64,000 nt of DNA from Rhododendron vialii (Eukaryota > Streptophyta > Magnoliopsida > Ericales > Ericaceae). Under the pieces are notes generated by a model that saw only the letters and a list, made by a program, of their open reading frames with translations, searched no databases and had not been told where the DNA came from. The position numbers and the translations under genes were made by a program. Position 1 is the first letter of the stretch. Every line of letters begins with the position of its first letter. This document shows, piece by piece, positions 53,817 to 64,000 of this stretch. The stretch spans positions 4,831,001-4,895,000 of the forward strand of contig NC_080557.1 in assembly GCF_030253575.1 (NCBI RefSeq). Reading direction: 5' to 3'.

Positions 53817-54474
53817 CACTACAAGAAAAATGAAAATTGGTGACGAAAAAGTGGCGACGAAATTTAATTTCGTCAATAAATGAGTATATTTGGCGACGAA
53901 AAAATAAATTCGTCACTGTTTTAACAGCTTCAGTGACAAAATAATTTCGTCATCAATTATACTTGTTTAGCGACGAAAAATATATTTTCGTCACCAAAGG
54001 GTACTCATTTGGTGATAAAATACATTTTTCGTCACCGAAAGCTTAAAAAAGGTGACGAAATTATTTTTCATCACCAAATGTGACCAATTTAGTAATGAAA
54101 TATTTTTTTCATCACCAAATGCAAGAAAGAAGGATTTTTTTCCCATATGAAAACGTCTTTTGCAACGAAAAATTTCGTCACTGATTTCTTATATTGGTCA
54201 CCGATGTGACCCATCGGTGACGAATTTTTTCGTCATCAAACAGCACAATAAGCGAGGGAAAAAATTTCGTCACCAATTATTCACTTTTTGGCGACGAAAT
54301 ATTTCGTCATCAAAAGGCACTATAGGTGACGAAAAATAGATTTCGTCACCAGGTAGGAATCCTCGACAACCTTTAGTCGACAAATTTTTTTTTGTCACCT
54401 ATATTATTTGCGACGAAAAACATTTAATTTGTGACGATTTTCATTCGTCACCCAATATAATTTTTCTTGTAGTG
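53817..54474 (+). mobile_element. CACTA-type MITE, copy 3 (internally deleted)
   Basis: 658 bp, CACTACAAGAAAAATG...TTTTTCTTGTAGTG, with TTC at 53814-53816 and 54475-54477. Same orientation as copy 1. A deletion near 54118 joins ATCACCAAATGCAAGAAAGA and removes the tRNA-like segment, leaving only its trailing TGCAAGAAAG. Confidence 0.9.
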
Positions 54475-54477
54475 TTC

Positions 54478-54640
54478 TCATTCCCTGGTTGAGTTGAGCA
54501 TGTGCGATCCTCAACCTTCCCCCTCGATGTATCCTTTCGAGTTTTATGAAATTTCATTTTGCCGAGCAACAGAAAAAGAGAGTCGATAATACTCATTGTT
54601 CTAAAAATGTTCCGTTTGCCGAGCAAAAAAATTGTTCTAA
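54478..54640 (+). mobile_element. LINE 3' end fragment
   Basis: It contains CCCCCTCGATGTATCCTTTCGAG and TTGCCGAGCAA, matching the 3' end of the LINE at 43150-45966 (CCCTCGATGTACCCCCTTCGAG, TTTGCCGAG). GTTTGCCGAGCAAAAAAA appears again at 54612. MITE copy 3 is inserted just before this part. Confidence 0.65.
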
Positions 54641-55274
54641 AAAAAACTAATAGAATTTAAGTAAACATTTTGCTGTGATGAATACGCATTTACATATTCC
54701 AAGAAATTTACAAAATATTAACAAATGCAAAAAATTATGAATAAGGCAAAAAAAAAAAAATAGTCCAAAGATTATTAATCAAAAACACGCCTCATTACTA
54801 GCAATAAATCAGAGTTTCAATAGACCTTTCTTTATGATGAATATACATTCACAAACTTTCATGCGCATTTAAATGATATGTAATACTATATACACAATCA
54901 TCCAAACTCAATACCAAGCATTAACCGTTCTATGATTGTGTACCTAAGCTTTTTGTTAAATGATATCGAGACACTTTAATTTTGAAGTTGCTTTGAATCA
55001 TTTATGAGGGTTTGTTTATGCAAATTTACATACCTCTTTCTTCAACTTTTCTCTGAGAGCAAACAATTTAGGACATTCTAAAATAGTATATGAAATAATC
55101 ACAAAGACATGAGACGGAAAGAGTATTAATAACACAAATATATCTTATTAGATTCACAACACAAGTAACTCAAATTAATTTGTTGCATAACTACAAATTA
55201 AGTACAAATATAACGAGGACAAGCAAAAAGAAGATTCACGACACAAGTAACTTAAATTTGTAGCATAACCAGAG
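54641..55274. other. Duplicated 3' flank of gene F
   Basis: It matches the flanks of genes E and G and the orphan copy (AATACACATTTACA-like, CATTCACAAACTTTCATGCG, GATTCACAACACAAGTAACT). No gene. Confidence 0.6.
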
Positions 55275-55500
55275 ATTTTTTTTTTTTTTTGCTCGGCAAA
55301 CGAACGATTTTACATATCTCGACGGGGTACATCGAGGACGAAATATCTTTGCTCAAGGAGCCAGAGAAAACCAGCACAACCATAAGAAAAACAAAACAAA
55401 TCTTCCAACAAAAGGTTGAAAGACGCTCCTACGGATTATGTTACAATTTTACTTTCCGAATACCATCTAAAAATACATTAAAATCCTCCACGGATTACGT
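55275..55500 (-). mobile_element. LINE 3' end fragment with poly(A)
   Basis: On the minus strand it ends CGTTCGTTTGCCGAGC followed by an A tail (the T run at 55275-55290). Upstream it has CCTCGATGTACCCCGTCGAG and a short coding end reading FNVFLDGIRKVKL. It is the same LINE family as 43150-45966 in the opposite orientation, about 200 bp. Confidence 0.75.
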
Positions 55501-55629
55501 ACAAACATAACAAGGACAAGCAAAAAAGAAAAGCGTCCTAGCACTTTCCAGGGATAAGAAACTCATGGCATGGCATGATCGAAAAATAATTAATTATTGG
55601 GTGCTCTTGGGGCACCAGCACGTGGTGAC

Positions 55630-58261
55630 TCACTCTCTGATCAAAACTCTCGTTGAGTCGTTCTGGCTAGCTGCAGTACTCGAGTGGCCAGTACTTTCAC
55701 GCTTTTTTCGACATGGCATTGAACAAACGTAGCAGAAACCTGCAAAACATGCAAAACATGCTGCAAAAGGCAGTAGCAGAACAACTACCACTTGTAGTAC
55801 TGGAGATAATATCACGTTGAGTAGCATTGATTGAACATGGTACGGTAGTACGCGGAGAAATGTTATCCCAACGGCCCACACTATAACAATCCAAATGACA
55901 ATGTTTATGGACTTATGCATGTCCAGGGGCGAGACGACGACAACGGAGAATGTATAAGCGAACGCCATGATCATGATCGTCAACCATGAAATCCCAGCTC
56001 GAATGAACCCAAAAGCCCTTACTTGCGTTGGCAAGACAACTATGAGCTCTAATATTGTAGTCAAGGACAGAAGGAATCCTACCGTGTTGAAACACATCAA
56101 GTACGGATACGCTTTGGGATTGGTGTAAGCAATGATAGCTTTCCCGGCATCATGTTCCGGTGAACTGTCGACCCAGACGCCGCCGGGAGGGGTGATCCCG
56201 GCTTGGAATAAAATTGTCGCCATAAGCGACGATACAATCATTAATGTTTCCTTTTTCTTCTTCTGCCAAATAGGATCGAATGGGAAAAAAAGTTTGTCGG
56301 ATTTCTTAACCCCATGTTCACGTAGGACGTCTCCAATACGACGATAGTTCTCACTCTTCTTATCTTCCCTATCTGCTACTCGGGAATGAATGTCCAGCGC
56401 CGTCCACCCACTTCCATTTCTTGCGTTCACATCTATTAATTTAAGCTCACCCCCAAAGCACATCTTTCCAAGTACTTTTTTCCCAGGCAGCCACTTAAGC
56501 AATCCCTTTCTTTCATTCGCATCTACGAATGTACCAAGCCCACCGCCAAAGATCATGTTTTCTACTTTTTTCACTTGCAGCCACTTAAGCAGATATTCGA
56601 TAATCTGAAATATGTAAATACACAGTATAAGATAAAAATACAAGAAATATAGATACATAGGAAAGGACAAGTTCAATAAGGCAGATTTTTTTTTTTTTTA
56701 CAAACAACAAAGTTTTATTGAGAAACTTGACAAGGGGAAGGGAATCCAACAAAAAGTTGGATGAACACCGGTAATTTAAATAGTAAAGCTCAAAACAACA
56801 CAAAGGCCAAAAAGACAAGACATACAATTCAGCCCAAATCTAAGGCAAGGCCCAAACGGATAAAACCAAACTCTAAGCCCAAACACCCGGCCAATCAGCT
56901 CTAGATCAGTTCACCACCACCACCCGCAGCTGCCGCCAGAGCCACCCACCCAGACCACGACCCAGACAGCCTACACCGCTGCGACACCCATAAGTTGGGG
57001 CTCCACCATGTGATTCCCAAACTCCCTTTTCCATCACATATTCTTGTGTGGAGAAGGGTGCTGCGCACCGAACGTTGGGAAGACACCAACAAAACACCCA
57101 AAAAAAAGTCCGGTCCAAACAAATGAGCTGATTCAAAGGGTTTTCTCTCTTACCCGCCCCTAAAGATTTTCACCACCCTTATGAGGTGGCTACTGTGGCT
57201 TATACGGGTGGCGGAGGGTTCAATAACCTCTGAGAGTGTTGTTCTTCTTCCCTTCGTCCCTTGTAAAGGTCTTCCTATTGGGGGTATGAGGGTATTTAAC
57301 CCCCCCAATCGTCATCCATCTGCCGAGTTCTAATACAACTAGGAATAGAAATGATGAACGTAAATAATACAATCCGGTGTTCTGTTGCTAGAAGTATCAT
57401 TTGGTATTTTGTTTTTACTTTACGTTAGAATCCTCAGTTAGTGACGTTGCTGGGCTTTATGAATGGAATTACTTCGTATTTTACATTGACCAACAAAACT
57501 TGACAAAAATTTAACAATAAAAAGTTTGAATATGGACGTACCTCATATCGTTTTCCAAAAACAGCAAGATGCAATATGTTGTTGCCATTGACATCAGTAG
57601 AATTGGCGAATTCATATCCAACAACGTCTAGCAGCAGTTTTAGACTCGCAAACTGATTATAGTTTACACACAAGTGCAAAATGGTGTCACCGCGATCCAC
57701 CATAAGTCGAGCAGCAAGGGGGTTGGTTCGAATCAACACCTTCAATACTTTGTCATTACCATTCATGGCAGCGATATGAAGAGGGCTATTACCTTCTCGA
57801 TCACGAGCCACGCACATCTCAGGGCTAACTTGCACTAAATGTTTCACAATCTCTAATTGTCCCATAGAATCCTTAGAGGATGCTATGTGAAGGGCTGTGC
57901 CTAGTTCCGTGTCCACAACTTTAGCAAGATCTTTCTTGTAGATCAAAAGTTTTTCAACAAATTCTGTTTGCCCTGTTGATGTAGCAATGTGAAGGGGATT
58001 TTTCCCTTTGAAACTTCCCACCGAAATTTTATCCAGAATATGTTCATCTATTGTCATTATTTCCTCGAGTGAATCTACATCCCCTCTCATTGCTGCATCA
58101 CAGAGCCATTCCTCTAGAATTGTTGTGTCCTTCCATGTCTCTCTCTTGCTCTGCATCCTCTCTCTTATCCCTTCTTCACTCTCTCCAATATTCCTCTCCC
58201 CTCTCTCTCGCACTGTCGTCATGAATGGTTCGCTTGTTTCTCTCTCCCCTCCCTCTCTCAT
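55630..58261 (-). CDS. Ankyrin-repeat PGG-type membrane protein, gene F (intact)
   Basis: Exons 57542-58261 and 55630-56604 join in phase 0 (donor GTACGT, acceptor TTTCAG), giving 564 residues from the ATG at 58261. It is the closest paralogue of E: an Arg/Glu-rich leader (MREGGERETSEP; alternative start MQSKRETWKD), then ankyrin repeats KNPLHIATSTG, GTALHIASSKD, NSPLHIAAMNG, DTILHLCVNYN and NNILHLAVFGK. A small insertion (DSMG) lies in the third repeat. Exon 2 opens with a 30-residue module present twice in tandem (LLKWLQVKKVENM... and LLKWLPGKKVLGK...). It then has GWTALDIHSR, FPFDPIWQKKKKETL, PPGGVW and about four membrane spans, and ends with a short Cys-rich tail and QNDSTRVLIRE. It is expected in a membrane with cytosolic repeats. 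The 937-bp intron carries a LINE tail. Role inferred from the family. Confidence 0.88.
56686..56985 (-). mobile_element. LINE-like 3' tail in the gene F intron
   Basis: On the minus strand it reads GTCAAGTTTCTCAATAAAAC, then TTTGTTGTTTGTA and a poly(A) run (the T run at 56686-56699). CTCAATAAAA before a poly(A) is typical of plant LINE or processed-transcript 3' ends. The gene E intron lacks it. Its 5' limit is uncertain. Confidence 0.55.
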
Positions 58262-58334
58262 TAATCTGGAAAAGATTGAGCATAATATGACTAGAGCGAT
58301 TATGTTTGCACAAGTGCATCACTGGCCCATTAAG

Positions 58335-58460
58335 TACGTACGTATGTTTGTATGTATATAGGTAGATACCCATTACGTATGTATGTATGTATGTATGTAT
58401 ATAGGTAGATACCCATTACGTATGTTTGTATGTATGTATATAGGTAGATAGATACAGTCG
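58335..58460. repeat. Minisatellite with (GTAT)n upstream of gene F
   Basis: A unit of about 52 bp containing GTATGTATATAGGTAGATA and CCCATTACGTATG is present about 2.5 times. The gene E flank (50915-50945) has one copy, so the array grew after the E/F duplication. Confidence 0.85.
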
Positions 58461-58619
58461 AATGCTAAACATATATACATAAGAGTGCTATCATACAGTG
58501 AATGCATTACTGGCCCATTTGTTCCATTTCGACGAGATGAATCGAAAAAGTAAAAAAAAGATTACTTTTACCTAAGTATTTTGAGAAATAACCACTTTTT
58601 AGCAACATAATTTCTTCAT

Positions 58620-59110
58620 TTAGCTTTTTCATTCGCCGGGTAACTTGGGTCCTCATCAAACTGAGCTTTCGAAAGATATAAACAACGTTTCTGAAATGGA
58701 TCTCTTAACTCTCTCCCATATTAAATTATTATTTTGACGACACCAATTTAACATTTGTTTACACTTTAGTATAAATTGCATGTCAAGATAAAATTGGCCA
58801 ATTAGAGCAAATTGAGTTTATTGAAAGAAACTTTGTTTTTTTTTTGGCTCAGCGTTTATTGCAAGAAAGTTATATTGCCAATGAATCTTTTTGTCAAATA
58901 TTTTAAGCAATTAATTAAAATTGATTTCTCAGACTCAAAAGCAGAGCCAGATTGGTCACTTAACACCACAGACTTCCATGGTTTTTAATCCATACATGCA
59001 TTTAAGTTTTTTTATTCGGTTGTGTAACTTGTTCCAATGTCTTAATGAAATTTTGCAATCATAAAGCAACTCGACTGAAGACCATTACATTGTCCTCCTT
59101 TTAAAACCAC
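58620..59110 (+). repeat. Dispersed repeat R, copy 7
   Basis: It starts like copy 6 (TTCGCCGGGTAACTTGGGTC). Core CTCATCAAACTGAGCTTTCG, then TTTTGACGACACCAATTTAA and GGCTCAGCGTTTATTGCAAG. Confidence 0.8.
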
Positions 59111-59449
59111 GGTAGAGGCACTCAATAAGAGTGGAAAAAAGCACTAGAATTTCAGTAAACATTTCGCTGTGATGAAATACACATTTACAAACTTCTACGC
59201 ACATGTGGATGCTCTGAGTCCAGGAAAAGCTTATGCAACTTATAATTATCAAATGGAAAATTTTAAAATCAGCCCAATGGACTGGCAATAGTAAATGAGT
59301 GAATGTGTATTAAATGGTGTAAAAGGTTCGCAAAAATACGTATTTTCCCTGTCTTCTAGTGTGTCTATCGTCAACCCAGTGAGCTGATAATAGCAAGACT
59401 GTTATCTCATAACCGAGTGTCTTATAAGGCAAACAAACGGGCCATATGG

Positions 59450-60600
59450 GTGTAACAGTACCAATTTTGCAATCAAACGGGAGGCACTGGCCATACCGGT
59501 CCGATACGGTCGTTTCCTCATCAAACTGAGCTTTCAAAAGATAACAACCTCGTCCTTGAAATGAATCTCTTACCACTCTCCCATATTAAATTACAACTTT
59601 GACGACCCGATTTTAACCTTTGTTGACACTTGAGCTCAAATTGTATGTTAAGATAAAATTGGCCACTTACAGCAAATTGAGTTTATTGAAATAAATTAAG
59701 TTTCGTCTTTTTTTTAAATTTTTTCCTCAGCGTTTATTGCAAGAAAGCTATATCGCCAATGACCCTTTTGGTTAATTTTCTAAGCAATTATATTAAAATT
59801 GATTTTTCAGACTCAAGATCGGAGCCAGTTCAGGTGTGATTACTTGCCCACTAACTTAATTCCATGTTTATTCTTTGTTCCTTTTAAATTTTTAACTGAA
59901 TTTTGTAAATTTGATCCCATGTTTTTCGTATGAAATTGCGCAATCAAAAAGCAACTTGAATAAAATTATTATGTTATCCTCCGCTTAATACTACAGTTTC
60001 GCTAACCATCACTCAATAAGTGTGGATACAATTAATAATTCTTATGGATTACTTTATGTCTTCATTAAAATTTGTTTCATCGTTGTAAGTTTTGCATCAA
60101 ATTTTTATAGATTATAACCCACAACAGTGAAAACATGAATAATTAAAGATAAAAATAATTAAAAAATCTTGTCTATTTTGGATTATCTTCATATTCAGTG
60201 GACATTTAAAGGTTTTGGTCATAACTTTTTATATTTTAGATTCCTTCCATTGAGACAAATACATATTCCAAGAAATAAACAGAATATTAACAAATGCGAT
60301 AACTTATTTAAATAAGGCAAAATAAAAATACTTAGAAAGATTATTTAGCCAAAATATCCCTCATTACGGTCAATAAACCAGATTTTCAATAGACATTTCT
60401 TTTGGGATGAATATACATTTACAAACTTCCATGCAAATTTAAATGATATCGACACACTTTAATTTCAAAGTTACTTTTAATCATTAATTTATTAGGGTTA
60501 GTTTAGGAAAATTTACACACCTCTTTCTTTGACTTTTAATTTCTTTTAAAGCAAATAATTTGGGACATTCCAAAATAGTATATGAAACAACACAAACAAA
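59450..60600 (+). repeat. Dispersed repeat R, copy 8 (long form)
   Basis: It starts ACCAATTTTGCAATCAAACG and GGAGGCACTGGCC, then core CTCATCAAACTGAGCTTTCA. It continues through ACCATCACTCAATAAGTGTG to the 3' flank of gene G. Confidence 0.8.
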
Positions 60601-60928
60601 TGAGACGGATAGTGTATTAATAACACAAATTTTATTAGATTCATGACACAAGTAATTAACTTAAATTTCTAGCATAACCATAAAGTACAAACATAAAGAG
60701 AACACGCAAAAAGAAAAGTGTCCTATAGCACTTTCCTAGCATTAAAAAACTCAGGACGTGGCATGATTGAAGAACAACTATGGGAAACTCTTAGGGCACT
60801 GACATGTGGTGACTTAAAACCGTATAGTTCCAGTACACATTTCTGCCCCAAATAAAATTCACGAATCCCACATTCAGTGAGAAAAGGAGTTGGGACACAA
60901 ATATGGCACTGCCAAATCCATTGAATAA

Positions 60929-61725
60929 TTACTCCTGGATCGAAACACTCGTCGAGTTAACTGCAGTTGGATTTGGTGGTGGGGCCGACTCTCCAGTCGA
61001 CGGGTCAGCGCTTTCAGTGGGCTTAGTACCACGTTGTGCCAATAATTTATATAATTTAACGAAACCTCCATAGAATTTATATAAAAATCCAAGCAAACAA
61101 ACCAAAGGGACTAGTCCCAGAGCTATCACTTCCACTGGAATTGCTATCAGTCAGTGGAACTCCGAACTGCTATCAGTCCGCTAAGTAGTATCAATTGGGC
61201 CTGGAATGGTAGTACGCGGAGAAATGATATCACGACAGCCCACAGTACGACGATAGCCAAAATGACAAGGTTTGCGGGCTTATACATCGCCGTGGGCGAG
61301 ACGATGATGACGGAAAATGTATATGCGAATGCCATGATCATGATCGTCAACCACAAGATCCCGGCTCGGATAAACTTGAAAGTCCTTTTTTTGGTTGGCA
61401 AAACTACAATGAGCTCTAGGATTGTGGTCAAGGACAGAAGGAATCCTACCATGTTGATATACACCAAGTACGGATACGCTTTGGGATTGGTATAAGCAAT
61501 TATAGCTTTTCCGGCTTTGTGTCCTGCTGGTGTTTCTTGCCAAACGCCACCGGGAGGATTGATCCCGACTTGGAATGACATCGTCGCCATCAGCGATGAT
61601 ATAATCATTAATGTATCCTTTTTCTTCTTCTGCCAATAAAGATCAAATGGGGAAAAAAGTATGCCGGATCTTTTAAACCCAGACTTAATGAGGGCATCGC
61701 TGATATACTCATACATATTCTAAAC
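60929..61725 (-). pseudogene. Ankyrin-repeat PGG-type gene G, exon 2 remnant cut by an LTR
   Basis: Exon 2 sequence from YEYISDALIKSG through FSPFDLYWQKKKKDTL, PPGGVW and KAGKAIIAYTNP and about four membrane spans to SVSIQE and a stop at 60929. At 61726 a chromovirus LTR replaces the upstream part; the ankyrin exon would lie right of the window. Near 61140-61165 a 26-bp imperfect tandem duplication (ACTGATAGCA twice) shifts the frame, so the first frame ends SSTD and the tail continues in another. An in-frame TAG also lies between the LTR junction and the first Met. It is a paralogue of E and F and is clearly not functional as it stands. Confidence 0.85.
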
Positions 61726-62167
61726 TGTCACGCCCCGTTCCGGAATAGCACCTCATCGGCCTATCCCGATACGACACGCGACAACAGCCCAACAACAACC
61801 AGTTACTAGCAATTCCAAGAATAACTAAATATTAAAGTTTAACAGCCACATTTTATTTACATCTCAAAACTGATTGTCATTTACAAACTACAGCGGAAGT
61901 CTGTCAAGAAATAAACATATCCAACTAATATCCAAAACTAAACTAAGCAAAAATCATCTACGGGCCAGGAGACAAAGACTCCCACAGGCCTCAACTACGC
62001 ACTTCTCGAGCGAGTCACAAACTGCAAAACGCGACCTGTAGTGGACACCGACCTATACCTGCAAAACTGGAACCCAAAACGAGTTCCAGGAGTGTATATG
62101 AGACATGGATGTTGTTCAATAGAAACAATAAATCCAAGTTCATCATTAATTAAGCAAAAGCAAATAA

Positions 62168-62315
62168 TCGACACGAAGTCTTTAATCCGACACAAAGTCA
62201 CTAGCTCGACACAAAGTCATAATTTTGGCATAAAGCCATTGAATCGACACAAAGTCAAAGGCACGACACAAAGTCCGGCCGTTGGCCGTTGTTGCCCACC
62301 GACACGAAGTCACAG
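62168..62315. repeat. CGACACAAAGTC repeats within the chromovirus LTR
   Basis: About seven copies of CGACAC(A/G)AAGTC or close variants at spacings of 15-35 bp. Confidence 0.8.
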
Positions 62316-62812
62316 TCCAAAATCACAAATTCAATCCAATTGAAGAACATCTATGAATCGAACACTCACCTCGGTCTCCAACAAAAAGAAAACCAATAAA
62401 GTCACTCCCTACGTGGAGCTGAGGTACTCGTTGTTGCCTCCGAACCTTGCATATAATCCATACATATGAGTAAGCTCATTGAGATATTCATAAAATGAAA
62501 GAATTGCAACAATTTGCTTTTTCCAAATTCACCTAGCCCCAGGAACACGTTTCAGTACCACGGAAAAAAATAAACATTAGAGAAGATCATTACATAGTAA
62601 AGAAATTATCCAATTAAGCTTGTTCCCAACTAAAGTGCATGATGAATTCATCACTTCCCACATAGGATAATTTTTCAATATGGTTGCCAATTACAACCAT
62701 AGGCAGCAACAGAAAGCAACGGCATAAAGCCACTGCTCGGAAACGTTTTCCTTTCTTAATTCCCCTGTTAGTCAAATTAATTACAAATCATTAATCTCAG
62801 TCAAATACGACC

Positions 62813-63140
62813 TGTTTTCAGCATACTACACCTAACTCCTACACTTCTGCACTTGGTGGTGATTTTCAGCAAATATAGAGGCGATTTTAACATCTATATA
62901 GCAGTTTTCAGCAACCAATTAATAGTTTCAGCACCTAAATAACCATTTTCAGCTCTAAAGTTGCATTTCCAGCAACAAAGCTTCAGTTTCCAGCATAAAG
63001 TAGTAACTTCCAGCATTTACCCATCAACGTACTGCACCAAAGTGCAGTTTTCAGCACTTATATATCACGATTTCGGCAACCAGTTACAGTTTAGCACTCA
63101 AAAACAGATTCAGCATCTAAGAAATCGTGTTCCAGCAAGC
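62813..63140. repeat. TTTTCAGCA repeats within the chromovirus LTR
   Basis: More than ten copies of TTTTCAGCA, TTTCCAGCA or close variants lie at spacings of about 15-45 bp, all in one direction. Confidence 0.8.
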
Positions 63141-63749
63141 ATAGTTCACGAATACCGAAACCTACTCTCATCCTATCAAGATTTTAAGGAACACATAAAA
63201 CCCCATCTTAGAATTGAGAACCCAGATTGCTCAATAGAAATTAGAGGTTTAAAACACAATCATACCTAAAACGAATTCTTGAGAACACAATATCAAACAC
63301 GAATTTTACCTAGATTAAGGCTTGAATTCAAGACCCAATTCTTCCTCTTCCTTCCCTTCTTCTTGATAACTCTCTCTCTCTCCCGTCAGTTCTCTCTCTA
63401 ACGTAGTATAAGAGTCCTCTTGATTTGGGTTTCTTTTTTTTTCTCTCAATAGATATGTATAACATATACACACATGCACCCTAGCACCTTATTTGTTTTA
63501 CACGTGCACACACAGCACATAAAACTTTTTCTTTTTACAACTAAGACCCTATAGTTCTAAGAAATCACATTTAAGGTCCACATAAAAAAAATAAAACTCA
63601 CTTTCCATTCTTTTTTTTTTCTTACTTATCTTTTTTTTTTTAAAAATGTTATAAGGATAACTGACTTGCACAAATGCAATTAAAATATTTGTGCAGCCCA
63701 TAAGTTATAAAATGAACTCTTAAGCACCTTAAGATAATAGGATGTCACA

Positions 63750-63763
63750 CTCTCCCCCTCTTA
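63750..63763 (-). other. Polypurine tract of the chromovirus
   Basis: On the minus strand TAAGAGGGGGAGAG sits directly before the LTR start TGTGACATCC. Confidence 0.9.
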
Positions 63764-63782
63764 GGAAATTTCGTCCCCGAAA

Positions 63783-64000
63783 TTACTCACCAAGTTCAAA
63801 CAAATGCGGATAACTCTTTCGCATAGACTCCTCCGTCTCCCACGTAGCTTCCCTTTCCGAATGATTACGCCATTGAACCTTCACCAATGGTATTACTTTT
63901 GAACGAAGGACACGCTCCTCTCGCTCCAAATCTGAATTGGTTCCTCTACATAGGTCAAGTTCTCCTTTAGTTCCATCGGTACCGTACCCAAGACATGAGA
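63783..64000 (-). pseudogene. Chromovirus Pol C-terminus with integrase chromodomain, frameshifted
   Basis: The minus-strand frame from the right edge reads SHVLGTVPMELKE and YVEEP, the usual lead-in to a Tekay/Del-type integrase C-terminus. Around 63925-63932 one base is missing. The chromodomain core then appears in the next frame (VLRSKVIPLVKVQWRN, EATWETEESM) and ends at a stop at 63783-63785. The chromodomain normally guides insertion to heterochromatin marks. The break suggests this copy is not autonomous, although only its last 70 codons are visible. Confidence 0.85.

Larger units (their letters stand above)
61726..63749 (-). mobile_element. 3' LTR of a chromovirus-type Ty3/gypsy retrotransposon
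   Basis: 2024 bp from TGTCACGCCCC to GATGTCACA (TG...CA on both strands), inserted in gene G exon 2. The bases before it, TAAAC at 61721-61725, are the expected target duplication; its partner is outside the window. A polypurine tract and polyprotein end lie to its right, so the element points leftward and this is its 3' LTR. Confidence 0.88.

Noticed and set aside
62041..62343. 100-codon plus-strand open frame
   Set aside because: It lies within the chromovirus LTR and translates the CGACACAAAGTC repeats.

Overview
The window is nuclear DNA of a flowering plant, most likely a eudicot. The genes have GT-AG introns, the sequence is AT-rich, and the transposable elements are plant types: Athila-like and chromovirus Ty3/gypsy, copia, TRIM, CACTA, Stowaway and PIF/Harbinger MITEs, LINEs and SINE-like repeats. 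I cannot name the species. No prokaryotic genes, CRISPR arrays, rRNA genes or functional tRNA genes are visible.

The host genes form one tandem family on the minus strand. There are seven copies (A to G, left to right) of a two-exon gene for an ankyrin-repeat membrane protein of the PGG/BDA1-like class. Exon 1 encodes about five ankyrin repeats. Exon 2 encodes the last ankyrin strand, the PPGG(V)W motif and about four membrane helices. Three copies look intact: D (34251-36205), E (48635-50844) and F (55630-58261). A (403-975) shows an intact exon 1 but leaves the window. B (21637-23866) and C (about 26165-29427) are frameshifted pseudogenes, and C also holds a copia insertion in its last exon. 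G (60929-61725) is an exon-2 remnant cut by a chromovirus LTR. A to D form one subgroup. E to G form another, with an Arg/Glu-rich N-terminal leader and a long C-terminal tail. A plus-strand WD40 pseudogene resembling plant DRS1/WDR76 proteins lies between C and D.

The A-B gap (about 1-21.6 kb) is a three-layer nest. A TRIM element was hit by an LTR element now present as a solo LTR (5007-21109, target duplication CCTGG). That LTR was later hit by a 13.6-kb Athila-like retrotransposon (6970-20590, target duplication GGTGG). The Athila element has an uninterrupted gag-pol frame, an extra downstream ORF, a tRNA-Asp primer site, and LTRs that differ by only one base that I could find, so it is very young.

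The D-E gap (36.2-48.6 kb) and the E-F and F-G gaps contain old duplicated gene flanks and eight copies of an unnamed dispersed repeat. They also contain three CACTA-type MITEs packed with GTGACGAAA/TTTCGTCAC palindromes, two of which carry a tRNA-like sequence. A 5'-truncated LINE (43150-45966) is interrupted by a solo LTR, and there are further LINE tails and RNase-H-like gene remnants. Empty sites preserved in duplicated flanks confirm several insertions. The right edge (61726-64000) is the 3' LTR and chromodomain end of a chromovirus whose body lies outside the window.
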